A stretch of 64,000 bases of DNA from NCBI RefSeq assembly GCF_000381925.1, contig NZ_KB907307.1, positions 4,464,001 to 4,528,000 on the forward strand. Reading direction: 5' to 3'. This document shows positions 29,725-40,077 of the stretch, in pieces. A program made the translations under genes and the position numbers. Positions within the stretch are counted from its first letter, which is position 1. Each line of letters begins with the position of its first letter. Under the pieces are notes generated by a model, which was given only the letters and a program-made list of their open reading frames with translations, searched no databases and was not told the origin of the DNA. The DNA is from Nocardia sp. BMG111209 (GTDB lineage Bacteria; Actinomycetota; Actinomycetes; Mycobacteriales; Mycobacteriaceae).

Positions 29725-32700
29725 TTACTTCGCGGACGGCGTGGTGGTGCACCCGGTCGGAATGTACACCCCGTCGCTGCTCAGCCGTGCCTGGTCGGAC
29801 AGCAGCACATCGGCCTCCAGCTGGCGCATCTTCGCCGACGGGGTGCCGTCGCCACCGAAGCGGCGATCGGCCGGCCGCTCGTACAGCGGGGCGCCGCCGC
29901 ACATGGCCTCGGCGAACCGCTGCCGTCCGCTCAGCTGCCGCTGTTCGGCGCGGCGCAGGTACTCCTCGCGCTGCTCCGGGGCGATGGCCTCGATGAACGC
30001 CTGCGGGTGCACGACCGCCAGCAGGCCGGACACGTGCCCGAAGCCGAGCGAGGTGACCAGACCGGCCTTGAGCGCGAACCGATCCCCGAACCGCAGCGGC
30101 TGCCGCGGCCACACCAGATGCGGGTACTGCTGCATCTTCTCGTCGACGCAGTCCAGGCTGCGGTTGGGCGGGACGACGCCCTGTTCCAGCACCTGGCACA
30201 GGCCGATCAGCTGGAAGGCCGCCGCACCACCCTTGGCATGCCCGGTCAGCGACTTCTGCGAGATCACGAACAGCGGGGCGCCTTCCGACCGGCCCAGCAC
30301 GCCGGCCAGCCGCTCGTGCAGCTCCGACTCGTTGGGATCGTTGGCCGCCGTGGAGGTGTCGTGCTTGGACACCACCGCGATCTCGTCGGGCGACACACCC
30401 AGCTTCCGCAGCGCGGCCGCCAGGCGGGACTCCGCACCACCGCGCCCGGCGCTCAGCGCGCCGAGGCCCGGAGCCGGGATCGAGGTGTGCACGCCGTCGG
30501 CGAAGGACTGCGCGTAGGCCACCACACCGAGCACCGGCAGCCCGGCCGCCACCGCCACGTCGCCGCGGGCCAGCAGAATCGTTCCGCCGCCCTGGGATTC
30601 GACGAAGCCGCCACGACGGCGGTCGTTGGCCCGGGAGAAGTACCGGTCGCTGATGCCCTTGGCGCTCATCACCGCCGAGTCGGCGGTCGCGGACATGTCA
30701 CCGAAGCCGACGATGCCCTCGATGCCGAGGTCGTCGTAGCCGCCGGCCACCACCACATCGGCCTTGCCGAGGCGGATCTTGTCCACACCCTCCTCGACCG
30801 ACACCGCCGCGGTCGCGCAGGCCGCGACCGGGTGGATCATGCCGCCGTAGCTGCCCACATAGGACTGCACCACGTGCGCCAGCGCCACGTTCGGCAGCGC
30901 CTCCTGCAGGATGTCGTTCGCCCGCGGCTCACCGAGCAGGTTGTCGATGTACAGCGAGCGCATCGAGGACATACCGCCCATGCCGGTGCCCTGGGTGTTG
31001 GCGACCAGCGCCGGATGCACCCAGCTCATCAGCTCGGCCGGGGTGAAGCCCGAGGAGAGGAACGCGTCCACGGTGCAGACGATGTTCCACAGCGCGACCC
31101 GGTCGATCGAGCCCGCCATATCGGCGGAGATGCCGTACTTGGTCGGATCCCAGCCGGTGGGGATCTGGCCGCCGACGGTCCGAGACAGCTTCGCCCGGCG
31201 CGGCACCCGGATCTCGGTGCCCGCCTTGCGGGTCACCTGCCAGTCGCCCGAATCGGCGACCGGCGCGACCACGGTGTGCTCCGGATCGGCGGCCTCGAAG
31301 GACCGCGCCTCCGCCTCGCTGGTGACCACGAAGGACAGGTCCTTGTCGAGGAATACCGAGGTGAGCAGCGGAGCCGCGTTCTCGATCATGGCGCCGTCGT
31401 TCACGTAGCGGCGCACGCCGCACCGCTCGACCACGATGTCGTGGTAGCGGTCCACGAGCTCGGACTCGTCGACGTAATCGCCGGAGGCGACGTCGTACCA
31501 GCCGGCCTTGGGCTCGTTCTCCCAGACGACCAGGCCGGTGGTCCAGGCCAGTTCGAGCACACCCGCGGCGGTCAGCCGGTCCTCGACCTCGAATTCGAAG
31601 CGGGTACGCGCCGAACCCCACGGGCCCAGCTCGCCGGCGCCGACGATCACGACCATATCGGTGAGATCGGCGGTGACCGAACCCCATTGCGGCACCGGCA
31701 GAGCCGACGACTGGGTCGGCGGGGCCGGCAGCGCCGGGATGGTCCGGTTCTCCTGCACCACGAGTTCGTCCTCGCCGGACTCGGTCTCGCGCTGCTTGGC
31801 CAGTTCGGGCAGATCCAGCTTGACGTTGGCGAGGCCGCCGGTGAGGTCGATGGTCTGCGGTCCGTCGGCGGTGACCCGCCGGGCCCGCTCGCCGGCCCAC
31901 TTCAGCAGCTCGTCGGCCATCTCGCCGGTCGACCAGGTGTGCACGCCGGCCTTCTCGACCGCGCCGACCAGCGGGTCGTTACCGCCCATCAGATGGGTGC
32001 CGCGCACCCAGCCGATCAGCGCGTGTACCAACGTGACCCGCTGCGACCAGGCCCGCTCGACCCGCCACTTGCCGACCACCGCGTCCAGCGCGGCCTTGGC
32101 CTCGCCGTAGGCGCCGTCGCCGCCGAACATGCCGCGGTTCGGCGAACCCGGAAGCACCACATGCAGTTTCGCGTCGACATCGTGGTCGGCGCCGATCTTC
32201 GACAGGCCGCCGATCAGGCGCTCCACCGACCACAGCAGCACCCGCATCTCCATCTCGGCGCGAGCGCCGGCGTCGGAGAGGTCGCCCGCCACCCGAGGGG
32301 CGGCGAACGGGAGCAGCAGCGTCGGCTGCAGCGCGGACTTCACCAGCACCTTCGCGCCACCGGCATTGTCGGACTGCTCGCTGCCGACCCAGTCGATCAG
32401 CGTGTCGATGTCCTGATAGGAGGCCATGTTCGCGGGCAGCACCCACAGCGCCGCGCCGTGGCGGGCGTAGTCGCGGTACAGCTGCTTGTAGAAGGCCAGC
32501 CGCGCGTCGTCCAGCTTGGAGGTGGTGACCACCACGGTGGCGCCGCCGCCGAGCAGCCGCCCGGTGACCGCCGCCGCGATGGAACCCTTGCTGGCGCCGG
32601 TGACCACGGCCACCTCGGACGACCAGACACCGGGCTGCGCGGTCTCGACCGCCGCCGCGGCGATCCGCTCGTAGGTGCCGGCGAGGACCGAACGGGCCTC

Positions 32701-35700
32701 GCCCATCGCGCGCTCACGCCACCAACTCGCCTGTGCCGCAACGGCTTCACCCGAGCCGAGGAAGCCGTCCACGGCGGCGTCGGAGATCTCCGCGTCGTCG
32801 CCGAGCCACAGCCGGGCCAGATCCTCGCGGGCGGTGGCCCAACGATCGTCGATCAGCACGGCCTTCTTGGCGTCGAAGACGGGGGCGACCAGTCGCGGCC
32901 AGTCGCTGCCGAGTTCGGCCGAGACCAGATCGACCAGCGAGTCTTCGGTGGCCTCCGGCGCGGAGACCTGATCGGTCAGGCCGAGCTGCTCGAGCACCAC
33001 CCGGGCCGCGGTGGCGAGCACGCCGTCCCGGCCGGTGATCTGCTCGGTGAACTCGCCCAGCGCCGCGGCGTCCACGGTGGCGCCGCCGCCACCGCCGGCC
33101 GCGGGCAGCGCCACGCTGATGCCGCGCCGCGCGGCGACCGCCTGCACGGCGGCGTCGATCGCGGCGTCGACGGCCCCGCCGTCGCCCAGCGCACCGGACA
33201 CCAGGCCGCCCAGATCGCCGCCGCGGACGCTGGCGCCCTCGCGGGTGCCGAGCGAGACCTCGGCGGTCACGTGGTGGGCCCAGCCGTCGCCGAGCTGCCA
33301 GACCTTCTTGACCCGATCGGTGATCGCGGCCGGCCGCTTACCGGACGGACCGAACACCTTGCGCAGGTGGTCGCCGATCGCGTCGGACAGCACCGAGCCG
33401 AACGGCTTGTAGGTGCGGGCCAGGCGCTGCACGGTGGCCGCCAGTGCACCCATATCGGCGTCGGCGGCGCCGTCGATGGCACCCAGCGACAGTTCGGAAC
33501 CGAGGTCGACCAGCAGCTGGTTGCGGCGCGAGGAGACGCCGTCGCACAGGCCCTCGATGGTGTCCACCGGGCCGATCTGATCCGGCCGCAGCTTCGTCCA
33601 CAGCGCGATCAGCACCCGGGTAGCATCGGCCGCGGTGAACGGGATGTCGTCGGGACGCGGGCCGCCGGAGGCGACCGGGGCCGGGGCGGCGACCGGTGCA
33701 GCGGTGGCGGCCGGCGCCGAAGCAGCCTCGGCCACAACCTCTTCCGGCTCGTCGACCGGCGCGGGATCGGTGTCGGTGGAGAACACCACACCGGCCTCGC
33801 GCTCGATGTTGAGCACCTCGACGCGGGCGGTCGCGAACTGCGGCAGCTTCAGCGTGTTGGAGGCCAGGTTCGCCACGGTCGGCGTTGCGGCCAAACCGAT
33901 TTCGACGAACCGCTCGACACCGAGGTCACCGAACAGCAGGTCCTGGGTCTCGATCCAGCGCACCGGGCTGGCGAACTGCCAGGCCAGCAGCTCGATCAGC
34001 ACCACGCGGCACAGCTCGGTCGGGCGCGCGGTCCAGGAGTCCCAGTCGGCCAGCACATCGCGCAGCGGCTGCGACGGCACGTAATCGGCGATCTCCGAGA
34101 TGAATTCGCGCTCCAGCGAGAACGGCCGCGGCACCAGGTTCGGAATGTAGCGTCCGGCAAGGATTTCCGGATGCACGTCCTGCGGCAGCAGCTCCTCGAG
34201 CTTGGTCCGGAACTCCGGCACGCCCTCGCGCAGCACGGTCGAGTGGAACGGCACGTCGATGCCGGGCACCAGGACGAAGGCCCGCTTACCGCCGAATTCC
34301 GCACGGCGACGCTCGATCTCGTCCTCCAGCGCCTCGAGCCCGGCGACCGTGCCGGCGATCGCGTACTGCGAGCCGCGCAGGTTCAGGTTCACGACCTCGA
34401 GGAATTCGCCGGCCGCGGCGCCGACACCGGCGACGAAGTCCACGACCTCGGCGTCGGGCAGGCCGACCTGCGACGGGCGGATGGCGGCCATCCGATAGTC
34501 GCTGCGGCCCTGGGCATCCCGCGGCACCAGCTCGTGCATCGCGGATCCGCGCTGGAACACCACCTCCAGCACCGCCTCCAGCGGCAGCACTCCGGCGACG
34601 GCGGCCAGCGCGTTGTACTCGCCGACCGAGTGGCCGGCCAGCATCGCGCCCTCGACGAAGGCGCCCGCCTCGCGCAGCTCGGCGACCTGGGCGACGCCCA
34701 GGGTGGCCATCGCGACCTGGGTGAACTGGGTCAGGTGCAGGACGCCCTGCGGGTGGCGGTACTCGACGCCGCGGGCCCGCAGATAGGTCGGGTTGTCGCG
34801 CACCACGGCGAGGATGGAGAAGCCCAGCGCCTCGCGGGTGTGCTTGTCGGCGCGGTCCCAGACCTCCTTGGCGGCCTTGGACCGGGAGCGGGCGTCGAGG
34901 CCCATGCCCTTGGTCTGGATGCCCTGGCCCGGGAAGGCGTAGACGGTCTTCGGCGCGGCCAGTCGCCCGGTCGCGGTCATCACCAGATCACCGCCGGTGC
35001 GGCAGGACACCTCGACGATCTCGGTGCCGGTGTCGACGGCGACGCGCTCGACGCGGACGTCGATCTGCGCACCCGGCCGGACCATGCCGAGGAAGCGGGT
35101 GGTCCAGGCGGTCACGGTGCGCGGCGGCAGCGCGGCCGAGGGATCCACCGCCGAGACCGCGTGCTGCGCGGCGGCCGACAGCCACATGCCGTGCACGATC
35201 GGGCTGCCCAGACCGGCCAGCTTGGCGGCGGAATCGCTGGTGTGGATGGGGTTGTGGTCACCGGAGACCGCGGCGAAGGCGGCCATCGCCCGCGGCGCGG
35301 ACAGCACCACGTCGCGGCGGCGCCGGCGCGGGGTGTCGACGGCGGCCTCGGACACGGTCCCGGCGGCCCGCGCCGGATCGGCCAGCTCGCCCGCGCCGTT
35401 GCGACCACGAATGGCGAAGCGCTCCACCAGGTTCGCGACCGGCGTGGCCTCCAGGCCCTGATCGCGCAGCGCGCCGACGCTGACCCGCACCTCGACGACC
35501 CGGCCCAGATCGGTGTCGGTGGCCCCGGCCGATTCGGCGCGGACCGCGAGAACCGCGGGCTCGGAAGGCAATTCGGCGAGCAGCTCGATGCGGTGGTCCA
35601 GGTGGACCAGGTCCAGCATGCCCTCGATGACGCTGTGGTCACCGTCGGTGCGGGTCGCGCCGAGCACCGCGAACACGGCGGGCCAGCAGGCGCCGACCAG

Positions 35701-38700
35701 CACGTCCGGCACGGTCCGGCCGATGGTGCTGAGCCCGGCGGGCAGACCCGAACCGGTGACACCGGCGTGGTCGGCGATCAGATCCGGGGTCCAGGCCAGG
35801 TTGACGTGCGCGACCGGAGTCCCGTTGACGTCCTTGATCTCCGGCAGTTCGCGGCCGGCCGCGACGGCCAGCAGCGCCGACATCGCGGCGTCGGCGTCGG
35901 CCTCGGTGATCACCGGGGCGCCGCCGTTGTACACCGAGGCGGGCACGGTGATCCGGATCCGCACCGCGTCGCGGGCGGCCAGCGGCACGGTCAGCTCGAC
36001 GTAGGCGTTGTCGGTGTCGGGACCGGTGGTCGGCGCCAGGGTGGCGCCGGTCGGCGGGTGGATCGCGCCCTTCTCGTCGGTGATCCAGCGATCCAGGTCG
36101 CCGAGGCGGTGGATCGGGTTGAGGGTGGTGCGCCCGGCCCACTGCACGTCCGGGGCGGCCAGCACGACATCCAGCGCGCCGTGGGTGACCTCGGCGCGGC
36201 GACGGCCGTCGACGGCGGTCGGGGTGACCCCGCCGCGGATCAGCGTGTAGGCGGTGCTCTGCTCGAACCGGTCCAGCAGCTCGCCGACCGGCTCGTCGAC
36301 GCGGGTGATCCCGGCGACCGCGACGGTGCCCGGGATGATGCACACCCCGTCGGCGGCGTAGCGCGGATCGTGCGCCTGCCACAGCGAATCCGACCGCCAC
36401 CAGCGGCGGACGTCGCCGTCGACGACCGGCACGAAGTTGACCGGCTTGCCCGGGATCTTGCACAGCGAGACGAAGAACGGCACATCGGCCGGGTGCAGCA
36501 CGGTGTCGGCGACACTCGGGTAGCGCTCGGCCAGCGTGGCGAGCACCTCGACCGGCTCCTCGAAGGAGCCGTCCTCGGTGAACAGGCTGGCGATCTCGCC
36601 GTGGTCGGCCGGGTTCAGACGGGATTCGGTGCGCCGCACCATCTCCGCGAACCGGTCCCGCCAGGTGATGTCGAGCCATACCGAGCGGGTGGCGTCGGCG
36701 ATGGCCTCGCCGATGTCGCTGCCGAAGTCCGCGCTGCGCGGCTGCTGATGCGGCAGGTAGGCGGCCAGTTCCACGTAGCGGTCCAGCCACTGCCGGTAGG
36801 TCATGGTGGCGACATCGCCGAAGTACGGCTTGGCCGTGCCGTTCAGCGCCGCGATGATCTCGTCGCGACGGGCGGCGACCGCCTCACCGTCGCCCGCGAC
36901 CTCGTCCAGCAGCCGGCCGGTCCGCGAGGCGGCGTTGTCGATCTCGTGGATGTCGGCGCCGAGCTGGCTGCGTCCGGAGGCCATACCCGCCGAGGCGGTG
37001 CCCGCACCGACCCAGTCCGGGGTGCCGGGCGTGTCGACCAGCAGCTGCTTGACCTCGGGAGCGGTGGTGGCCTCCAGGGTCGCCATCGCCGCGGTGCCGA
37101 CGAGTACGCCGTCCAGCGGCATCTCCGGATATCCGTGCACGGTGGACCAGGTACCGGTCAGGTAGTCGGTCGCGCGCTCCGGCGTACCGATACCGCCGCC
37201 GACGCAGACCACCACGTTGCCGCGGTTGCGCAGCTCGGCGTAGGTCTCGAGCAGCAGGTCGTCCAGGTCTTCCCAGGAGTGGTGCCCGCCGGCCCGGCCG
37301 CCCTCGATGTGCATGATCACCGGGTAGTCCGGCACCGCGTCCGCGATGCGCAGCACGGCCCGGATCTGGGCGACGGTGCCCGGCTTGAACGCCACGTGCG
37401 CGATGCCGACCTCGGACAGCTCCTCGATCAGCGCGACGGCCTCGTCCAGCTCCGGGATACCGGCGGTGACGATGACGCCGTCCAGCGGCGCACCCGCGGC
37501 GCGGGCCTTCTGCACCAGCCGCTTCCCGCCCAGCTGCAACTTCCACAGGTAGGGATCGAGGAACAGCGAGTTGAACTGCACCGCGCGACCCGGGTGCAGC
37601 AGCGTCTTCAGCTCGGCGACCCGATCGGCGAAGATCGGCTCGGTCACCTGACCGCCACCGGCGAGCTCGGCCCAGTGGCCCGCATTCGCCGCGGCGGCAA
37701 CGATTTTCGCGTCGACGGTGGTCGGGGTCATACCCGCCAGCAGGATCGGGGAACGTCCGGTGAGCCGGGTGAACGCGGTCTCGACGACCACCCGTCCGTT
37801 CGGCAGCCGGATCGGCTGCGGCGCGAACGACGCCCAGGGCGCGGCCACCTCGGGCGCGGCGCCCGGCGTGAACAGGCTGCGCTGCCCCGGCCGGGTCGCG
37901 GCCGCGACCACACCCACGCCCGAGCCCTTCAGCGAGCCGGAGGTGAGCCGGCTCAGCAGATCGCTGGGACCGAGGTCCAGGATCCAGTGCGCCCCCGAGG
38001 CGATGGTCTCCTCGACGATGGCGACCCAGTCGACCGGATCCACCAGAATCGCCTTGGCCAGCGCCGCCGCGAGCTCCTCGTCCAGTCCGCACTGCCGGGC
38101 CCAGCCGGCGACCAGGTCCACGGTCTCCGCGAGCGCGGGGTGATGGAAGGCGACCTCGACCTCGACGTCCTCGAACACCGGCGCGAAGACCGCGCCACCG
38201 CGCTTCTTGGCCTCACGGTCCCGGGTCTGCTCGGCGTTGATCTCGGCGCACCGCTGCCGCACCCGCTCCAGCTGAGCGACCGTGCCGGACAACACGACCC
38301 GCCGCCGCCCGTTGCGGATCGACACCACCGCGGCGGCCTGCGGATCGGCACCCGCGGACACCTCGGCGACGACCGCGCGCAACTGCTCGGGATCGACATT
38401 GGACACCGCCACCATCGACGACTTGTCCCCGACGGGGATCAGCCCCCGCCGGCGCGCCACCAGCGAGGCGGAGGCGCCGACCAGCTGGGCCAGCGCGAGC
38501 ATCTCGACATCGCGCTCCCCGTTGGCCTCGGCGGCCGCGGCGGCCAGCAGACCCTGCGAATGCCCGATGATGGCGACCGGCGCGTGCTGCGCCGGATCCA
38601 GCCCCTGCAGGCGCAGCGCCCGCAGCGCGGCGACCTGGGTCAGGAAGACACCCGGCATGGAGATAGCGGCCGACCGCAGCACCTGCTCGGAGGGGGCGGC

Positions 38701-39039
38701 GGACACCTCACCGGCGTCCGTGTCCGCGATCTCGTCCTCCAGCATCCAGGCCACCGGGTCGAACCCCACGGGCCGGACCACCAGCAACTGGTCGGCGACC
38801 GGCTCCAGCAGGGCCGCGGCGTCGTTCACCAGTGCGGTCAGCTCGGGTTCCAGCGCGCTGTCGCGCCCGATCTCCTCGAGTTCCCGCAGCCACTGCGCCC
38901 CCTGCCCACCGAAGGCGAGAGCATAGGTCTCGCCGGCCAGCAGGCGGTCCAGCAATGACGACTTGATTCCCGAGTTCGAGCTCTGCCCGGCTCCCCGGGC
39001 CACCTTCGCGTTCGTTCCGGCGCTCTCGTTGATCGTCAA
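29725..39039 (-). CDS. fas: Type I fatty acid synthase (FAS-I)
   Basis: A single chain of about 3,104 residues makes acyl-CoA by all FAS steps in the cytoplasm. Domains in order: acetyltransferase (GHSQG near residue 161); enoyl reductase (LLAGMTPTTVDAKIVAAAANAG near 440, CVGGGIG); dehydratase (SGDHNPIHTSD near 1,270); malonyl/palmitoyl transferase (GHSVGEYNALA near 1,470); ACP (LLVDLGSELSLGAIDG near 1,850, Ser as phosphopantetheine site); ketoreductase (VVTGASKGSIAAAV near 2,145); ketosynthase (ACATAAVSVEEGVDKI near 2,740). TTG 39039 gives MTINESAG, matching the mycobacterial MTIHE start, with AAGGA upstream. It is closely related to mycobacterial Fas. acpS follows. Confidence 0.97.
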   Translation of the reverse strand: MTINESAGTNAKVARGAGQSSNSGIKSSLLDRLLAGETYALAFGGQGAQWLRELEEIGRDSALEPELTALVNDAAALLEPVADQLLVVRPVGFDPVAWMLEDEIADTDAGEVSAAPSEQVLRSAAISMPGVFLTQVAALRALRLQGLDPAQHAPVAIIGHSQGLLAAAAAEANGERDVEMLALAQLVGASASLVARRRGLIPVGDKSSMVAVSNVDPEQLRAVVAEVSAGADPQAAAVVSIRNGRRRVVLSGTVAQLERVRQRCAEINAEQTRDREAKKRGGAVFAPVFEDVEVEVAFHHPALAETVDLVAGWARQCGLDEELAAALAKAILVDPVDWVAIVEETIASGAHWILDLGPSDLLSRLTSGSLKGSGVGVVAAATRPGQRSLFTPGAAPEVAAPWASFAPQPIRLPNGRVVVETAFTRLTGRSPILLAGMTPTTVDAKIVAAAANAGHWAELAGGGQVTEPIFADRVAELKTLLHPGRAVQFNSLFLDPYLWKLQLGGKRLVQKARAAGAPLDGVIVTAGIPELDEAVALIEELSEVGIAHVAFKPGTVAQIRAVLRIADAVPDYPVIMHIEGGRAGGHHSWEDLDDLLLETYAELRNRGNVVVCVGGGIGTPERATDYLTGTWSTVHGYPEMPLDGVLVGTAAMATLEATTAPEVKQLLVDTPGTPDWVGAGTASAGMASGRSQLGADIHEIDNAASRTGRLLDEVAGDGEAVAARRDEIIAALNGTAKPYFGDVATMTYRQWLDRYVELAAYLPHQQPRSADFGSDIGEAIADATRSVWLDITWRDRFAEMVRRTESRLNPADHGEIASLFTEDGSFEEPVEVLATLAERYPSVADTVLHPADVPFFVSLCKIPGKPVNFVPVVDGDVRRWWRSDSLWQAHDPRYAADGVCIIPGTVAVAGITRVDEPVGELLDRFEQSTAYTLIRGGVTPTAVDGRRRAEVTHGALDVVLAAPDVQWAGRTTLNPIHRLGDLDRWITDEKGAIHPPTGATLAPTTGPDTDNAYVELTVPLAARDAVRIRITVPASVYNGGAPVITEADADAAMSALLAVAAGRELPEIKDVNGTPVAHVNLAWTPDLIADHAGVTGSGLPAGLSTIGRTVPDVLVGACWPAVFAVLGATRTDGDHSVIEGMLDLVHLDHRIELLAELPSEPAVLAVRAESAGATDTDLGRVVEVRVSVGALRDQGLEATPVANLVERFAIRGRNGAGELADPARAAGTVSEAAVDTPRRRRRDVVLSAPRAMAAFAAVSGDHNPIHTSDSAAKLAGLGSPIVHGMWLSAAAQHAVSAVDPSAALPPRTVTAWTTRFLGMVRPGAQIDVRVERVAVDTGTEIVEVSCRTGGDLVMTATGRLAAPKTVYAFPGQGIQTKGMGLDARSRSKAAKEVWDRADKHTREALGFSILAVVRDNPTYLRARGVEYRHPQGVLHLTQFTQVAMATLGVAQVAELREAGAFVEGAMLAGHSVGEYNALAAVAGVLPLEAVLEVVFQRGSAMHELVPRDAQGRSDYRMAAIRPSQVGLPDAEVVDFVAGVGAAAGEFLEVVNLNLRGSQYAIAGTVAGLEALEDEIERRRAEFGGKRAFVLVPGIDVPFHSTVLREGVPEFRTKLEELLPQDVHPEILAGRYIPNLVPRPFSLEREFISEIADYVPSQPLRDVLADWDSWTARPTELCRVVLIELLAWQFASPVRWIETQDLLFGDLGVERFVEIGLAATPTVANLASNTLKLPQFATARVEVLNIEREAGVVFSTDTDPAPVDEPEEVVAEAASAPAATAAPVAAPAPVASGGPRPDDIPFTAADATRVLIALWTKLRPDQIGPVDTIEGLCDGVSSRRNQLLVDLGSELSLGAIDGAADADMGALAATVQRLARTYKPFGSVLSDAIGDHLRKVFGPSGKRPAAITDRVKKVWQLGDGWAHHVTAEVSLGTREGASVRGGDLGGLVSGALGDGGAVDAAIDAAVQAVAARRGISVALPAAGGGGGATVDAAALGEFTEQITGRDGVLATAARVVLEQLGLTDQVSAPEATEDSLVDLVSAELGSDWPRLVAPVFDAKKAVLIDDRWATAREDLARLWLGDDAEISDAAVDGFLGSGEAVAAQASWWRERAMGEARSVLAGTYERIAAAAVETAQPGVWSSEVAVVTGASKGSIAAAVTGRLLGGGATVVVTTSKLDDARLAFYKQLYRDYARHGAALWVLPANMASYQDIDTLIDWVGSEQSDNAGGAKVLVKSALQPTLLLPFAAPRVAGDLSDAGARAEMEMRVLLWSVERLIGGLSKIGADHDVDAKLHVVLPGSPNRGMFGGDGAYGEAKAALDAVVGKWRVERAWSQRVTLVHALIGWVRGTHLMGGNDPLVGAVEKAGVHTWSTGEMADELLKWAGERARRVTADGPQTIDLTGGLANVKLDLPELAKQRETESGEDELVVQENRTIPALPAPPTQSSALPVPQWGSVTADLTDMVVIVGAGELGPWGSARTRFEFEVEDRLTAAGVLELAWTTGLVVWENEPKAGWYDVASGDYVDESELVDRYHDIVVERCGVRRYVNDGAMIENAAPLLTSVFLDKDLSFVVTSEAEARSFEAADPEHTVVAPVADSGDWQVTRKAGTEIRVPRRAKLSRTVGGQIPTGWDPTKYGISADMAGSIDRVALWNIVCTVDAFLSSGFTPAELMSWVHPALVANTQGTGMGGMSSMRSLYIDNLLGEPRANDILQEALPNVALAHVVQSYVGSYGGMIHPVAACATAAVSVEEGVDKIRLGKADVVVAGGYDDLGIEGIVGFGDMSATADSAVMSAKGISDRYFSRANDRRRGGFVESQGGGTILLARGDVAVAAGLPVLGVVAYAQSFADGVHTSIPAPGLGALSAGRGGAESRLAAALRKLGVSPDEIAVVSKHDTSTAANDPNESELHERLAGVLGRSEGAPLFVISQKSLTGHAKGGAAAFQLIGLCQVLEQGVVPPNRSLDCVDEKMQQYPHLVWPRQPLRFGDRFALKAGLVTSLGFGHVSGLLAVVHPQAFIEAIAPEQREEYLRRAEQRQLSGRQRFAEAMCGGAPLYERPADRRFGGDGTPSAKMRQLEADVLLSDQARLSSDGVYIPTGCTTTPSAK

Positions 39040-39227
39040 GACGTTCGACTTCCTTCTCTGGCGGCTCGTCCCTGGTCCGGGCGGCCACGACAACGTGGAC
39101 TACCCGCGGCCTCGCGGACCCGATACCTGGCCAGGGTGGCACAGAATCATGAGGAAAGCCTCACGTTTGTCCGGAGCGCCTCCGGCTACCGCCGAGTATT
39201 TCGGTACGTTCGTCCAAGAACGACCCC

Positions 39228-39250
39228 AAACATGACCCTCCCTCATGTTT
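39228..39250. promoter_or_regulatory. Inverted repeat upstream of fas
   Basis: AAACATGA (39228-39235) and TCATGTTT (39243-39250) are perfect 8-bp arms with a 7-base spacer, about 190 bp upstream of the fas start. A second short dyad (TGAGG-AAAG-CCTCA, 39150-39163) lies nearer. Mycobacterial fas is controlled by the TetR-type protein FasR through inverted repeats, so this is a candidate site. The 384-bp gap from fas to the tRNA contains no gene that I can support. Confidence 0.5.
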
Positions 39251-39423
39251 GAACCCGCTGGTCCACCCCGGTTACACCCGCGAAGGAAAGCTGAGGGTCC
39301 CTCATATTGCCGGTTATCGAATTGTTATAAATCCAGGTAGACCTACTCGCGAGTATGAAACACTCGTGGCGAGCTTCGCGATCTCGGTCAAGGCCGGTAG
39401 AGTTTGGACGGTCGTACCAGCAC

Positions 39424-39508
39424 GCGCGAGTGGCGAAATAGGCAGACGCGCTGGATTTAGGTTCCAGTGTCTTCGGACGTGGGGGTTCAAGTCCCCCCTC
39501 GCGCACCA
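39424..39508 (+). tRNA. tRNA-Leu (anticodon TAG)
   Basis: The 85-base gene folds as a class II tRNA. The acceptor arms are GCGCGAG (39424-39430) and CTCGCGC (39498-39504), followed by A and an encoded CCA. The anticodon stem CTGGA/TCCAG holds the loop TTTAGGT with anticodon TAG, which reads CUA and related Leu codons. The long variable arm (TGTCTTCGGACG) and TTCAAGT T-loop fit tRNA-Leu. No integrase or second copy of the tRNA 3' end was seen nearby. Confidence 0.95.
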
Positions 39509-39702
39509 GGTTTCGTCGTTCGTGAGGTTTCCGGACGGGCGTGTTCGAGGGGGCTCGGACACTGCGGGAAGACCCGGATGCAGTGCTTCTACCTGCGAAA
39601 TTTTCCGGCATTCGTACCGATCCTGGCCTGCTGTTGGTCATCGAGCGGATCGCGGCGAACTCCCTGCCGATCGCAGCCGTCGTGCGCGAGGCATGAGGTC
39701 TG

Positions 39703-40077
39703 ATGCTGACCCGGCACATACGCGTGGAACGCGTACTTCGCCGACGACTATTGCGTGGCTACCCGGACGGCCGGGGTGACGACCGAGGCATCGTCGACGG
39801 CTGGCTGCGCACCCGTGATGCGGGCCGGATCGACGAATACGGCTACCCGATCCTGGTCGAGACGGACGTCGTGGCTGACGAACTCGCCATGCGGAATTCG
39901 TTGGCCGGGTTCGAGATTCCCGTCGAATTCGGCGCTGTAGACCGGCGGCCGCACAGCCCGGCCGGCACGATCGACCGGCCCGTGCTGCGCACCTGCCTGG
40001 CCGAACTTAGGCTGCGGCCGTGGGATTTCTGGCTCCGGACCTTCCGGACATCGACGAAACACGCTGGCAGTCGCTAA
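39703..40077 (+). CDS. Hypothetical protein
   Basis: The frame of 124 codons has mostly G/C third positions until its last dozen codons, like real genes here. The product is Arg/Asp-rich (RRRLLRGYPDGRGDDRGIVDGWLRTRDAGRIDEYGYPILVETD), with no membrane segment or recognised domain. It overlaps the next gene start by 58 bp. It could be a small accessory gene or a chance open frame. The 194 bp between the tRNA and it show nothing. Confidence 0.4.
   Translation: MLTRHIRVERVLRRRLLRGYPDGRGDDRGIVDGWLRTRDAGRIDEYGYPILVETDVVADELAMRNSLAGFEIPVEFGAVDRRPHSPAGTIDRPVLRTCLAELRLRPWDFWLRTFRTSTKHAGSR

Noticed and set aside
29635..38958. Open frame of over 3,100 codons on the + strand across fas
   Set aside because: It is antisense to the well-supported fas gene, is Arg/Gly/His-rich without any domain, and arises because strong G/C third-position bias removes stops from the opposite strand.
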